Below are positions 36,519 through 45,441 of a stretch of DNA of 64,000 nucleotides, piece by piece (positions within the stretch are counted from its first letter, which is position 1; every line of letters begins with the position of its first letter). Origin of the DNA: Serpentinicella sp031432315. Lineage in GTDB: Bacteria > Bacillota > Clostridia > Peptostreptococcales > Natronincolaceae. Below the pieces are notes generated by a model. The model ran no database searches. It was not told the origin of the DNA and saw only the letters and a list, made by a program, of their open reading frames with translations. Where the stretch lies: the NCBI RefSeq assembly GCF_031432315.1, contig NZ_JAVKGO010000001.1:422294-486293 (forward strand), given 5' to 3'. Position numbers and translations under genes: made by a program.

Positions 36519-36556
36519 AATCTTCGGACTTAGGTCTGAAGATTTAATTCTTCAGG
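36519..36556 (-). repeat. two overlapping alternative hairpins between dapB and dapH
   Basis: One hairpin pairs 36519-36529 with 36534-36544 (11 bp with one G.T). A second pairs the neighbourhood of 36533-36542 with 36547-36556 (10 positions with one mismatch). They share bases, so only one can form. They cover the end of dapB and the start of the dapB-dapH gap, where they could affect mRNA processing or relative expression. Confidence 0.45.
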
Positions 36557-37275
36557 CCTAATACATCTTTCATGTTATAAAGACCTTCTTTTATATCATT
36601 TTTTAAAATAAACTTAGCAGCTTCTAAGGCGCCTTGTGCAAAAACTGATCTGTCATGTGCTTCATGGGTTATTTTAACTGTTTCTAAATCGTTAATAAAA
36701 TTTGCCTCGTGAAATCCTACTATATTTCCACCACGTATAGCATGGATACCTATTTCACCTTTTTCTCTTGGACACTGTCCTTCTCTTCCATGGGCATGCT
36801 TAACTTTTCTCCCTAATCCATTTTCAATTGATTCCACAATAGTAACAGCACTTCCAGAAGGTGCATCCATCTTTCTATTATGATGGGATTCTAATACTTC
36901 AATATCCACTTTATCTTTTAGTACAGAAGCTACTTGTTCAACTAACGAAAATAGTAAGTTCATTCCTAAAGACATATTTGTAGCCTGTAATACAGGAATC
37001 TTTTCTGAGACTAATTTTATGTCATCTAAATGTTTCTTCTCAAACCCGGTTGTTCCTATTACAAGTGGTACGTTCTTTTCTTGACAGTAAGAAAGTACAC
37101 TGTTAGTGGCCTCTGGATGGGAGAAATCAATCACTACATCAGGAATATCATTAACTTGTTCAGTTGAATTTGACATATCTATTCCTTCAATTGATGACCA
37201 ATAGTTATCTTCTTTTGCCAACACTTCAATGTGCTGTCCCATTCGTCCACTCATACCCCATATTAATAATCTCAT
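36544..37275 (-). CDS. dapB: 4-hydroxy-tetrahydrodipicolinate reductase
   Basis: NAD(P)H-dependent step after DapA. 243 aa, shorter than the roughly 270-aa enterobacterial enzyme. N-terminal Rossmann WGMSGRMGQHIEVLA, then VVIDFSHPEATNSVL, VIGTTGF, and the substrate-binding ESHHNRKMDAPSGSAVTIVE. ATG after AAGGAAGG, 14 bases after dapA. A hairpin region lies at its end before dapH. Confidence 0.94.
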   Translation of the reverse strand: MRLLIWGMSGRMGQHIEVLAKEDNYWSSIEGIDMSNSTEQVNDIPDVVIDFSHPEATNSVLSYCQEKNVPLVIGTTGFEKKHLDDIKLVSEKIPVLQATNMSLGMNLLFSLVEQVASVLKDKVDIEVLESHHNRKMDAPSGSAVTIVESIENGLGRKVKHAHGREGQCPREKGEIGIHAIRGGNIVGFHEANFINDLETVKITHEAHDRSVFAQGALEAAKFILKNDIKEGLYNMKDVLGLKN

Positions 37276-37289
37276 CCAATCCTTCCTTT

Positions 37290-38162
37290 CTATAAGATTT
37301 GTAAATTCTTCATTTCTTCTACTAGAAGCATCATATTGCTTTCTTCTATTGGTGTCAAAGGAAGTCTTAATTCATTATCAATATAGCCTAGTTTATGAAC
37401 TGCAGCTTTTACAGGAATAGGATTTACTTCAGAAAACATCAAGTCTATTAACTTTTTGTATTTTAACTGTAACTGTAATGCCCCTTGTAAATCATTCGAT
37501 GAAAATAGTGAACACATTTTTTGAAATTCTTTAGGTATTACATTCGCTATAACAGATATTACACCATGACCCCCACAAGCATAAATTGGAATAACATTAT
37601 CATCATTTCCAGAATATATCTTAAAGTCTTCAGGTACTAGCCTCTTTATTTCAAGCACTTGTGAAAGATCCCCACTAGCTTCTTTTACAGCGACAATATT
37701 TTCTATTTTCGCAAGTTCTGCAACTGTCTCTGGGTTTATATTTACATTGGTTCTTCCAGGAACATTATAAAGTATGACAGGCAACTTAGTTGCTCCTGCA
37801 ATTTCTGTATAATGCTTAATTAAACCCTTTTGAGTTGCTTTATTATAGTAAGGGGTAACAACCAGCACCCCATCTGCACCAAGTTCTTCTGCTATTTTAG
37901 TATTTGTTACAGATGCCGCAGTATTATTGGAACCTGTTCCAATTATAACTGGAATTCTTTTATCTACCTTTTGTACTGCTGTTTTAATTAATAATTCTCT
38001 CTCCTCATTGTCTAAGGTAGATGCCTCACCCGTTGTCCCTAACACAATTAGTGCTTGTGTATTATTATTAATATGAAAATCAATTAAATCTTCAAACTTT
38101 TTAATATCAACCTCACCATTTTTAAACGGCGTAACTACTGCAACTCCAGATCCATTAAACAT
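37290..38162 (-). CDS. dapA: 4-hydroxy-tetrahydrodipicolinate synthase
   Basis: Condenses pyruvate with aspartate semialdehyde. 290 aa TIM barrel: VLGTTGEASTLDNEER, the Tyr in VILYNVPGRTNVN, and the Schiff-base Lys in IVAVKEASGDLSQV. A start seven codons upstream (38183) would overlap the AAGGAGGAG site, so the ATG at 38162 (MFNGSGVAVVTPF) is used. 24 bases after asd. Confidence 0.96.
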   Translation of the reverse strand: MFNGSGVAVVTPFKNGEVDIKKFEDLIDFHINNNTQALIVLGTTGEASTLDNEERELLIKTAVQKVDKRIPVIIGTGSNNTAASVTNTKIAEELGADGVLVVTPYYNKATQKGLIKHYTEIAGATKLPVILYNVPGRTNVNINPETVAELAKIENIVAVKEASGDLSQVLEIKRLVPEDFKIYSGNDDNVIPIYACGGHGVISVIANVIPKEFQKMCSLFSSNDLQGALQLQLKYKKLIDLMFSEVNPIPVKAAVHKLGYIDNELRLPLTPIEESNMMLLVEEMKNLQIL

Positions 38163-38186
38163 GTTTACTCCTCCTTCTGTCATTTA

Positions 38187-39182
38187 TTATTTTAATGATT
38201 CTAATGTTTCAAGGATTTGCACTGCATTTGTTGCTGCACCTTTTCTTAGGTTATCTGCAACTACCCATAAAGACAATGCTTTTGTGTTAAATAAGTCTTT
38301 TCTTAGTCTACCAACATAAGTTTCATCAGAGTTAGCTACTTCTAGTGGTGTTGGATATTCATTATTACTAGGATTATCTACAACCACAACCCCTGGTGCT
38401 TCCTCTAATATTCTTCTTGCATCGTCAATGTTTGGCTCTTTACTTAACTCCACATATATGGATTCACTATGAGAATATACTACTGGTATTCTTACAGTAG
38501 TTGCATTAACTTGAATTTTATCATCATTGAATATCTTTTGAGTTTCATAAACCATCTTTAATTCTTCTTTAGTAAAGCCATTATCATTAAATACATCTAT
38601 ATGAGGAAGACAATTAGCTGCAATCCTTTTAGGATACACTTCATTTGGATAATTTATGTCACTATTTTGACCTTCTAATTCAACAATTGCTTTATGCCCA
38701 CTCCCAGATACAGCTTGGTAAGTTGAAACAACAACCCTCTCTATTCCATACTCTTTGTGTATTGGTGCTAGTGCCACAATCATTTGAATAGTAGAACAAT
38801 TAGGATTTGCAATAATTCCTTTATACCCTTTTAGTACATCTGGATTAACTTCTGGAACAACTAATGGTATTCCTTCTGTCATTCTCCATTGTGAAGAGTT
38901 GTCTATAACTGTATTTCCTGCCTCAGCAGCTATTGGTGCATACTTTTCTGACACACTACCGCCAGCTGAAAATAATAGATAATCAAAAGAATCCTTCATT
39001 ACTTCTTCTGTTAATAATTCTACTGTAATTTCCTTGCCATTAAAGGTTATTTTTTCTCCTGCAGATCTTGCAGATGCAAAAGCCCTTAAATTTTCAATTT
39101 GTACTTTTCGTTCTTCCAATATTTGAAGCATTTTCCTTCCTACAGCACCTGTAGCCCCTACAATCCCAACTGTCAATCCCAT
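38187..39182 (-). CDS. asd: aspartate-semialdehyde dehydrogenase
   Basis: NADPH-dependent reduction of aspartyl phosphate. 331 aa: VGIVGATGAVGRKMLQIL, catalytic Cys in NPNCSTIQMIVAL near residue 128, QAVSGSGHKAIVEL and the His in KRIAANCLPHIDVF region. First gene of the lysine operon, with 125 bases between the riboswitch terminator and its ATG (GGAGGTAATAAA ATG). Confidence 0.96.
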   Translation of the reverse strand: MGLTVGIVGATGAVGRKMLQILEERKVQIENLRAFASARSAGEKITFNGKEITVELLTEEVMKDSFDYLLFSAGGSVSEKYAPIAAEAGNTVIDNSSQWRMTEGIPLVVPEVNPDVLKGYKGIIANPNCSTIQMIVALAPIHKEYGIERVVVSTYQAVSGSGHKAIVELEGQNSDINYPNEVYPKRIAANCLPHIDVFNDNGFTKEELKMVYETQKIFNDDKIQVNATTVRIPVVYSHSESIYVELSKEPNIDDARRILEEAPGVVVVDNPSNNEYPTPLEVANSDETYVGRLRKDLFNTKALSLWVVADNLRKGAATNAVQILETLESLK

Positions 39183-39306
39183 TTTATTACCTCCATATAA
39201 ATTTATTTTTAATACTGTTATGTAGTTCTTTTATTTTAATGTTTATTTTATCTATTTCCATTTTATCATTGTAATTTTGCAAAATTAGCCATTATACAAA
39301 GTTATA

Positions 39307-39334
39307 CAAAAAACTCCTAGTGTCCTAGGAGTTT
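39307..39334 (-). terminator. regulated terminator of the lysine riboswitch
   Basis: A 10-bp stem (39311-39320 with 39325-39334) is followed on the minus strand by TTTTTT. Its 5' arm overlaps the antiterminator segment at 39332-39342, so the two structures exclude each other. Confidence 0.88.
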
Positions 39335-39569
39335 GTTAATGGAATAAATATAATAGCAAAGGTATGTTAAAAAAGCTTAGCTGATTATGCCATTAACAAA
39401 TAGTGCTCCATGGATTCCCCATGACAGTGGTATTGTTATTCACAATGCCCCCAACCATTAAATCGAAAACTATATAATGGCTTCGGCACGTCAGCCTTTC
39501 TATAACAGTATCGAGTGTTTCCCTCTTTGCACCTGTTATATACTAATCATCTATGCACCTCTATTTATT
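39332..39569 (-). promoter_or_regulatory. lysine riboswitch (L-box) before asd
   Basis: On the minus strand the leader shows the L-box landmarks in order: AGAGGTGC (39555-39562), the region ending GACGTGCCGAAG, TGGTTGGGG, then ACTGTCA and GGAGCACTA. Helix P1 pairs 39561-39569 with 39395-39403. An 11-bp antiterminator pairs 39390-39400 with 39332-39342; it uses one P1 strand and the foot of the terminator. With lysine bound, P1 holds, the terminator forms, and asd-dapA-dapB-dapH-lysA is off. Known behaviour of this class; the pairing is read from the sequence. Confidence 0.93.
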
Positions 39570-39599
39570 AATATTTTTTAATATTTAATTACATAAGGG

Positions 39600-39628
39600 A
39601 TATTATCATCTTTTTCCATAGTTGTCAA
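39600..39628 (-). promoter_or_regulatory. sigma-A promoter of the lysine operon
   Basis: Consensus TTGACA (39623-39628), exactly 17 bases, then TAATAT (39600-39605), about 30 bases before the riboswitch P1. It lies directly after the stop codon of the LysM-SleB gene. Confidence 0.78.
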
Positions 39629-39637
39629 CTTTACGTC

Positions 39638-40606
39638 TTAGAAATAAAAATCATGATCATCAATCGTCATGTAAAATTCTCTATTCTCTACGATCCAAAA
39701 ATTAGTTGCCTTTCTTGGATTAAGAAAGTATAAGACGTCCCCTACTGGTCTAGCACCATTTAACACTTCTTGTGCAGCTCTTACACTATCTGCATTTGGG
39801 GTATTATATATGTTTCCATCAAGAACAGGAGAAAATTGTACATATCCGTATTGCACGTCAAAAATGACCCCGTAAATTGTATTTGGAAAGTCTGAGTGTC
39901 CAACTCTATTTAAAATAACATTACCTACTGCTACCTTACCTTGATAGGACTCTCCTTGTGCTTCTGCATGTATAATTCTACTTAACCAGAAAATTGCATC
40001 TTCATTTAATTGTGTATCTTCTTCTGCTTTATTTATATTTACTTCTTGAGAATTTACTTCTTTTGTTTTCTTTGTACTTAACTGTTGTCCTTCATATATA
40101 TTATCGTTTTCTATATCATTAATCTCTTTTAGTTCTTTAATAGTAAGATTTGCTCTTCTTGAGATTTGTGATAAAGTATCTCCTCTACTTACTATATACG
40201 TTTCTTGTTTAATTGGTGCTTGACTTAATTGATTTGATTTTATAGTCTGATTATTCTTGTATTCAGTTGCAGCATCAACTTTAAAATCCTTTTCTTCAGT
40301 AATTAAAGTTTCTTTCTTATCCATGACTTCACTATTAACTTCTTCTAGACTTCTATATTCTTCTTTAATGGTATTCTCTTCCTTACTGCTATTTTTTTTA
40401 TCTGAAATTTTATTTTCTATCTTATTTTGTTTATTACTGCTTTCTATATCTTGTTCTTCTACATGAGTTTCTACTGATTGTATAACATGTAAAGCTTTAT
40501 TTTCCTCGCTCATCTGGGTATTACTTAAAAACAACACTCCAATAAATATTATTACTATAAATGTTATTACCAAACCAATCTGCTTCTTCCTATGCATCAA
40601 GTGCAT
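39638..40606 (-). CDS. LysM + SleB-type cell-wall hydrolase
   Basis: 322 aa. N-terminal membrane anchor or signal helix (about 9-28), a low-complexity Glu/Lys/Asn linker (30-135), one LysM repeat YIVSRGDTLSQISRRANLT near 140, and a C-terminal Hydrolase_2 domain (from about 200), with HAEAQGESYQGKVAVGNVIL and NRVGHSDFPNTIYGVI. This domain is the catalytic part of SleB/CwlJ, which cut spore cortex peptidoglycan during germination; similar proteins also act during growth. The start at 40606 has AGGAAGG nine bases upstream; GTG 40612 is the alternative. Confidence 0.9.
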   Translation of the reverse strand: MHLMHRKKQIGLVITFIVIIFIGVLFLSNTQMSEENKALHVIQSVETHVEEQDIESSNKQNKIENKISDKKNSSKEENTIKEEYRSLEEVNSEVMDKKETLITEEKDFKVDAATEYKNNQTIKSNQLSQAPIKQETYIVSRGDTLSQISRRANLTIKELKEINDIENDNIYEGQQLSTKKTKEVNSQEVNINKAEEDTQLNEDAIFWLSRIIHAEAQGESYQGKVAVGNVILNRVGHSDFPNTIYGVIFDVQYGYVQFSPVLDGNIYNTPNADSVRAAQEVLNGARPVGDVLYFLNPRKATNFWIVENREFYMTIDDHDFYF

Positions 40607-40701
40607 AAACACCAGCCTTCCTATTTTAGTAGTCTTTAAAATTCTAGCATAAAAGAATTTTGGTGTATATGTATTTAACAGTTGTAAGTTTTGGTAGTAA
40701 C

Positions 40702-40929
40702 TTATTTGTATAACTCTTTCATTAATTTATCTATACTATTTTTTCTTTCATCAGTCTTTAATTTATTTAGAGTGATTTTATAATCTGTAGATATGTTTAT
40801 GCTATCCCCCTCTTTTGCACCAGGGGGGACTTGGTTTTTATTGATGCTTATTATTTTGTTATCTAACTCTATTACAGCATACTCTCGCTCAAATCGATCT
40901 ATTATTCCCACTATATTTTTAGTGTTCAA
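40702..40929 (-). CDS. DUF3006 domain protein, 75 aa
   Basis: 75 residues, GIIDRFEREYAVIELDN....I....VP.GAKEGDSI, the small beta-barrel pattern of DUF3006, of unknown function. The start is TTG after GAGGGTGA. It lies 17 bases after the GAF protein gene, and 89 bases before the LysM-SleB gene, so it may be co-transcribed with the former. Confidence 0.82.
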   Translation of the reverse strand: MNTKNIVGIIDRFEREYAVIELDNKIISINKNQVPPGAKEGDSINISTDYKITLNKLKTDERKNSIDKLMKELYK

Positions 40930-40946
40930 ATTATCACCCTCTTAAA

Positions 40947-42743
40947 TTAAAACTTAAAATTTAAAAATTCATCTATAGTACTAAGTGAAGGTATTTGTGT
41001 ATATTGAGGTATATTTATTGCTTCATTACTTATTACAAAAATATAGTTTTCCACTATGTAGTTTTCATAGTCACCGACTTCATGAGGTTCGAATTTTTGA
41101 AATGGATTCTTATCTACTCTTTTATAAGCAATATAAAAATCTAGGTTTAACTTATCTCTTAACATTATTTTTTCTTCTAACGCATGAAGAAACTTCTGTT
41201 TGTTGTTTTGATATCCGTTCTCTTTTTCAGTCGTGTTCATATGATAAAGAATAGGTGTGATATTTTTTGTAATTGTGTCTATTAGTAGAATTTGTTCTTC
41301 TTTTAAATTACTTGTTGTTTCTGTAACAACTAAATAAGCTAGTGGTTGATTTTCTGTTAATGTAGAATGTTCTAGTAGCACCGGAGAAATAACTAAACAG
41401 TTAGAATTTTGAAACTGCACGGTTTCATCAAAATATATACTAGTTGCTGACTTTGAGAAGTCATAAATTGTTTCTCCTTGAGTCGCATCAAACCAACATT
41501 CATTAAGATAAATTAAATCTCCTTTGACCTCTCCAATACAATCTTTTATTCTATATCCCTCTGTATCTGAAAAAGCTATGAATGCTGTTTTTATACCAAA
41601 AAAACTTTGTAATGTTTTTAAAGTTATATCACATAACTCTTCCATCGTAACACAGTGATTTATATTTTTTATTAACGCATTTAAATTTGATAACATTTTA
41701 AACTTTTTTTCAATAATTAACTTCTGTTCTTTTATTTCTTTAAAGAGTAATGCATTAGAAAAAGCAATATATGTAAAAGATGCCAAGGATTCAATTAGCT
41801 CAAAAGTTGAATTGTCATATGTTGCTGCTTCATTTACCGGTTCTCCTAGAGTTACCAAACCTAATAGTTTTTCTTTTATAATTAAAACTATATACTTAGC
41901 TTCTAAAGTTATTAATTCTTCCCAGTTATAGAAAGTATCTTTTATTAGCTTAAGGTCGTCATTTACATTTAAAACAATTTTTGTCATATTGTCATTTATA
42001 CTAGATTTTAGCTTTAGCTCGGTGTAGTAACTATTATAATTATTCACGTTCCTATAACCAACAATTTTTATTTGGTTTGTTAACTCATCATATACACCAA
42101 AAGATGTTACTTTACTACAAGCAATTTCACTAAAAACGTCGGTTGCCATACTATATAGCTTTTCTAAATCCAATTCAGATAGAAGTGACTTGGAGCTCTG
42201 ATTAATAGCAAAAAGATTAAATATTTTTTGATCTAATTGTTTATTCTTATCTTTTAATTCCGAAAAATTCCGACTGTTTTCCATAGAGTTATTAAATAAA
42301 CGCATTAATGCTACTGCAATTCCTAGGTCATCATCTTCAAACTTTCCAATTGCTTTTCCATCAGAGATGATTAACCCTACTAAAACATCATCAATAATTA
42401 GAGGGATCACCAGCTTCATTTTAAAGAATAATATATCTTCCTCACTAAAGAAGAAGTCGAAGTTTTCAGTAATAACATTACCGTAAAAAGTTGCTATCCC
42501 TTGTAATTTAGAGCTATCTTTTATTGCATAATTTTTTACGCTATACACCCTTTTTTTCTTTAATACAAAAGAATTTCCCTCTCTTACTAGTAACGCTGAA
42601 GCATTTAGGGTCAATATTTCATTTGCAAACTCAAAAGAACATTCTGTTAGTTGATCTACACTAAACCGCTGTGTAAAAAAATCGATTGCTTGTAAAAGCG
42701 CATCGTACCGATAAACTTTATTTGTAATCGCCGAAGCATTCAA
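40947..42743 (-). CDS. triple-GAF sensor-like protein without output domain, 598 aa
   Basis: Three consecutive GAF-like segments can be seen: about 10-160 (QAIDFFTQRFSVDQLTECSF), about 180-345 (SKSLLSELDLEKLYSMATDV) and about 355-510 (NINHCVTMEELCDITLKTLQ), each starting with the helix pattern typical of GAF, with coiled-coil joins. The last 90 residues match nothing I recognise. There is no kinase, GGDEF, phosphatase or DNA-binding output, so it may act through protein contact. The start is TTG after AGGTGA. It is 17 bases downstream of the FapA gene, and DUF3006 follows; FapA is in some bacteria tied to motility or envelope work. Confidence 0.7.
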   Translation of the reverse strand: MNASAITNKVYRYDALLQAIDFFTQRFSVDQLTECSFEFANEILTLNASALLVREGNSFVLKKKRVYSVKNYAIKDSSKLQGIATFYGNVITENFDFFFSEEDILFFKMKLVIPLIIDDVLVGLIISDGKAIGKFEDDDLGIAVALMRLFNNSMENSRNFSELKDKNKQLDQKIFNLFAINQSSKSLLSELDLEKLYSMATDVFSEIACSKVTSFGVYDELTNQIKIVGYRNVNNYNSYYTELKLKSSINDNMTKIVLNVNDDLKLIKDTFYNWEELITLEAKYIVLIIKEKLLGLVTLGEPVNEAATYDNSTFELIESLASFTYIAFSNALLFKEIKEQKLIIEKKFKMLSNLNALIKNINHCVTMEELCDITLKTLQSFFGIKTAFIAFSDTEGYRIKDCIGEVKGDLIYLNECWFDATQGETIYDFSKSATSIYFDETVQFQNSNCLVISPVLLEHSTLTENQPLAYLVVTETTSNLKEEQILLIDTITKNITPILYHMNTTEKENGYQNNKQKFLHALEEKIMLRDKLNLDFYIAYKRVDKNPFQKFEPHEVGDYENYIVENYIFVISNEAINIPQYTQIPSLSTIDEFLNFKF

Positions 42744-42760
42744 AGTATCATCACCTACCC

Positions 42761-44341
42761 CTATTTATAGTGCAATTTATTTTCAGACACAAAGAAAGTA
42801 CCCGTTGTTACCTTATCAATTCTTTTCTGCAAATTTTTAATTTCAAGAAGTGTTTGAGGATAAGCTTTTTTCAATATACTAACCTCTCCTTCCCCACTAG
42901 CCTCTAGATAATCCATTATAACTTTTCGTTTATTTTCTAGTTTGGAAACCATTTCCATTAATTGCTCGTTGGTTTCTAAATGTTTTTGATAGTCTCCCAT
43001 ATCTATAGATTGATCTGATACTTCTAGGCTGTATTCAAAAACCCGCAATCGACGTTTATTTTGATCTAGCTTATCTAAACACTCTTTATATTCTGCAAGA
43101 AGGGTTTGTAGCTCTTCTTGTAGTTTTTTTCTATTGAATCCTTGAACATTTATCGTTGTCTTTTTTTCAAAATTGTTCCCTATTGTTTGAACTTGCACTC
43201 TTGATTTTGCGTTAATGGTTCCCCCAATTATTTTACCTTTGTCAGCGTTAACAATAACATTCTTAGCTTCGAGTTTGCTATCGATAGCATAGAATCCAAT
43301 CTCTATGTTTTCTGTTGCTTTTAGTGTACACGCATTAGCATACTTCACGAAGATACTTTTTTCTGCCTTAACAACTGCTTTCATTTTACCCGATACGCCA
43401 CCCTGTATATATACATGTCCCGTTTTTGAATGAATATCTCCAACAGCGCCGATTCCTATTTCACCTTTTATCGAAATATCTTTACTAGCAACTACATTAA
43501 ACCCATCACTAACTGTCCCTTTAATCGTTACGTATCCATCAAATTCAATATTCCCTGTTTCAAAACCTACGTCACCATCAATAATTAGATGATCTAACAC
43601 AGTAACCTTTCCATTTTGAAAGGATACTGCCCCATCTACTTTAGCCCTTAGTAAAATTTTATTTCCTTCTTTTACTTCTTCTACAGTCTTGATGTCATAA
43701 TTTAAAATCTGATTTTTACCATCTTTCGGTGGTAATTCCTGATTTGTTACAGTCCGGCCGGGTGTACCTAGCTTTGGAGGGATTTTCTCTCCTAGCCAAT
43801 CACCTTTGTGAACTTGATGTATTAAATCAAGCTCATAGAAGTCAATGCTCTCATCTTCTCTTATTTTAGGTTTCTTGTCTGGAAGTTTAATATATTCAAC
43901 ATGTGCATTTTCACCTTTAGTAGGCAACACCCCTCTAGCTACAACAACTTCTTTTTGAGGCTCTAAAGATCCATTAATTACATCGTACATGATACCGTAA
44001 GTAACTTCTTTATCCCGTAAAGCTTTTACTGTTTCAAGTAATACCTCTTTTTTATTGTTTATAAATTCTTTGTTAGAAATATTCAATTTTACACTTGATT
44101 CCATATGATCCTTAGATATAGATACTTCCACTTTTGGTTTAAGCATTCCAATTTTTACTGGTTCTTTACGCTCTGATTCTAAAGCATGTCTCAAAGTCAA
44201 AAAGTTTGTTATCGTTATTTGAGGATATTCCTTCAAAATATCATTAAATTGACGTATATCAAACCCTGTCTTTTGTATTGTAATAAATACATCAATATCA
44301 CTTGTACTTAATATAAAATAATCGTTTTTGAATATTTCCAT
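42761..44341 (-). CDS. FapA (DUF342) family polymer-forming protein, 526 aa
   Basis: The DUF342 order is visible: an N-terminal alpha/beta region (1-80), the FapA segment (80-250), a beta-helix of repeating glycine-rich turns (about 250-400: VDGAVSF, GDVGFETGNIEFDGYVTIKG, GEIGIGAVGDIHSKTGHVYIQGGVSG), and a C-terminal coiled coil (405-515). In Vibrio FapA influences flagellar pole assembly; in Firmicutes the role is unknown. An in-frame GTG (44350) overlaps the GGGAG site, so ATG 44341 is used. Confidence 0.88.
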   Translation of the reverse strand: MEIFKNDYFILSTSDIDVFITIQKTGFDIRQFNDILKEYPQITITNFLTLRHALESERKEPVKIGMLKPKVEVSISKDHMESSVKLNISNKEFINNKKEVLLETVKALRDKEVTYGIMYDVINGSLEPQKEVVVARGVLPTKGENAHVEYIKLPDKKPKIREDESIDFYELDLIHQVHKGDWLGEKIPPKLGTPGRTVTNQELPPKDGKNQILNYDIKTVEEVKEGNKILLRAKVDGAVSFQNGKVTVLDHLIIDGDVGFETGNIEFDGYVTIKGTVSDGFNVVASKDISIKGEIGIGAVGDIHSKTGHVYIQGGVSGKMKAVVKAEKSIFVKYANACTLKATENIEIGFYAIDSKLEAKNVIVNADKGKIIGGTINAKSRVQVQTIGNNFEKKTTINVQGFNRKKLQEELQTLLAEYKECLDKLDQNKRRLRVFEYSLEVSDQSIDMGDYQKHLETNEQLMEMVSKLENKRKVIMDYLEASGEGEVSILKKAYPQTLLEIKNLQKRIDKVTTGTFFVSENKLHYK

Positions 44342-44430
44342 AGCCTTCACTCCCGACTTTATAATCTAACAGAGTAAGCTTTATTTACAATTTAATAAAT
44401 ATTATCAAAGATAAATAAATTTTCCCATTG

Positions 44431-45246
44431 CTAATATATATCTGTTCTTCTATGCTTAAGTAAAGGTAATTCATTTCGAATTTTTTCTACCCTACTTAAA
44501 CTTATTTTACTATGTAAAATTATTTCCCCTGCCTGCGCTTGGGCCATAATTTTTCCCCATGGATCAACTATTGCTGAGTGTCCATAGGCATGATAATCTG
44601 CAGACATATTTCTAGCGGGAGATGCAGCTATAAAATATACTTGATTGTCCATAGCTCTTACTTTTAATAGTTCATTCCAGTGAGCAGGACCAGTTGTCAT
44701 ATTAAAAGCCGCAGGAACAATTATGATTTTTGCACCTTTGAGTGTTATAGCTCTCATGAGCTCAGGAAATCTCATATCATAACATATGGCTAAACCTATT
44801 TTGCAGAACTCAGTGTTAACTACTGTAACATCATTTCCTGGAGATAGCACCTCGGATTCCTTAAATTTTATGCCATTTTGTATGTCTACATCAAACAAAT
44901 GAATTTTTCTATGTTTGCCTATTAATTGTCCTTCTTTATTGAATACTAAAGATGTATTGTATATTTTTTCTTTGTCTTTTTCAGGAAATGATCCTGCAAA
45001 TATATACACCTTTAATTTTTTTGCTATGTTAGACAAACGTTTAACTGTTTCTCCTTCAATGTTTTCTGCATAGTCCGCCATCACTTTTGTGTTGTAAGGA
45101 CAATTAAACATCTCTGGTAATACAACTATTTGTGCCTTATTTTTACTAACTGATTGAGTAATCATCATCTCTGCTTTATTTAAATTATTTTGTTTGCTAT
45201 CAGTAACGGACATTTGACAAATAGCTATGTCTATACTTCTATTCAT
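44431..45246 (-). CDS. carbon-nitrogen hydrolase (nitrilase family, omega-amidase-like)
   Basis: 271 aa with the full Glu-Lys-Cys triad: VLPEMFNCPYNT (Glu near 46), GKHRKIHLFDVDI (Lys near 110) and GLAICYDMRFPELMR (Cys near 150). The sequence IDAICQM-type start and these spacings match the Nit2/omega-amidase branch, which hydrolyses alpha-ketoglutaramate-type amides. Upstream ATG at 45255 overlaps AAAGGATG, so 45246 is taken. A single gene, divergent from plsC. Confidence 0.9.
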   Translation of the reverse strand: MNRSIDIAICQMSVTDSKQNNLNKAEMMITQSVSKNKAQIVVLPEMFNCPYNTKVMADYAENIEGETVKRLSNIAKKLKVYIFAGSFPEKDKEKIYNTSLVFNKEGQLIGKHRKIHLFDVDIQNGIKFKESEVLSPGNDVTVVNTEFCKIGLAICYDMRFPELMRAITLKGAKIIIVPAAFNMTTGPAHWNELLKVRAMDNQVYFIAASPARNMSADYHAYGHSAIVDPWGKIMAQAQAGEIILHSKISLSRVEKIRNELPLLKHRRTDIY

Positions 45247-45441
45247 TGTAATCATCCTTTACTCTATATACCTAAACATATTCTACATTGTAATTAAATT
45301 TCCTACCTAATTTATAAATTATTTTAATTCTTCAAAATTTATTTGATTGTAGTTTTATTTTTATAGCTTTTATTCAAATTTTTTTTATGATAATATTAAT
45401 ACATCTATCATTGAAACTCACTATGGGAGGCATCAAAACTA

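Noticed and set aside
39638..40606. The gene before the lysine riboswitch as part of the lysine operon
   Set aside because: A full sigma-A promoter and the riboswitch lie after its stop codon, so the asd operon starts independently of it.
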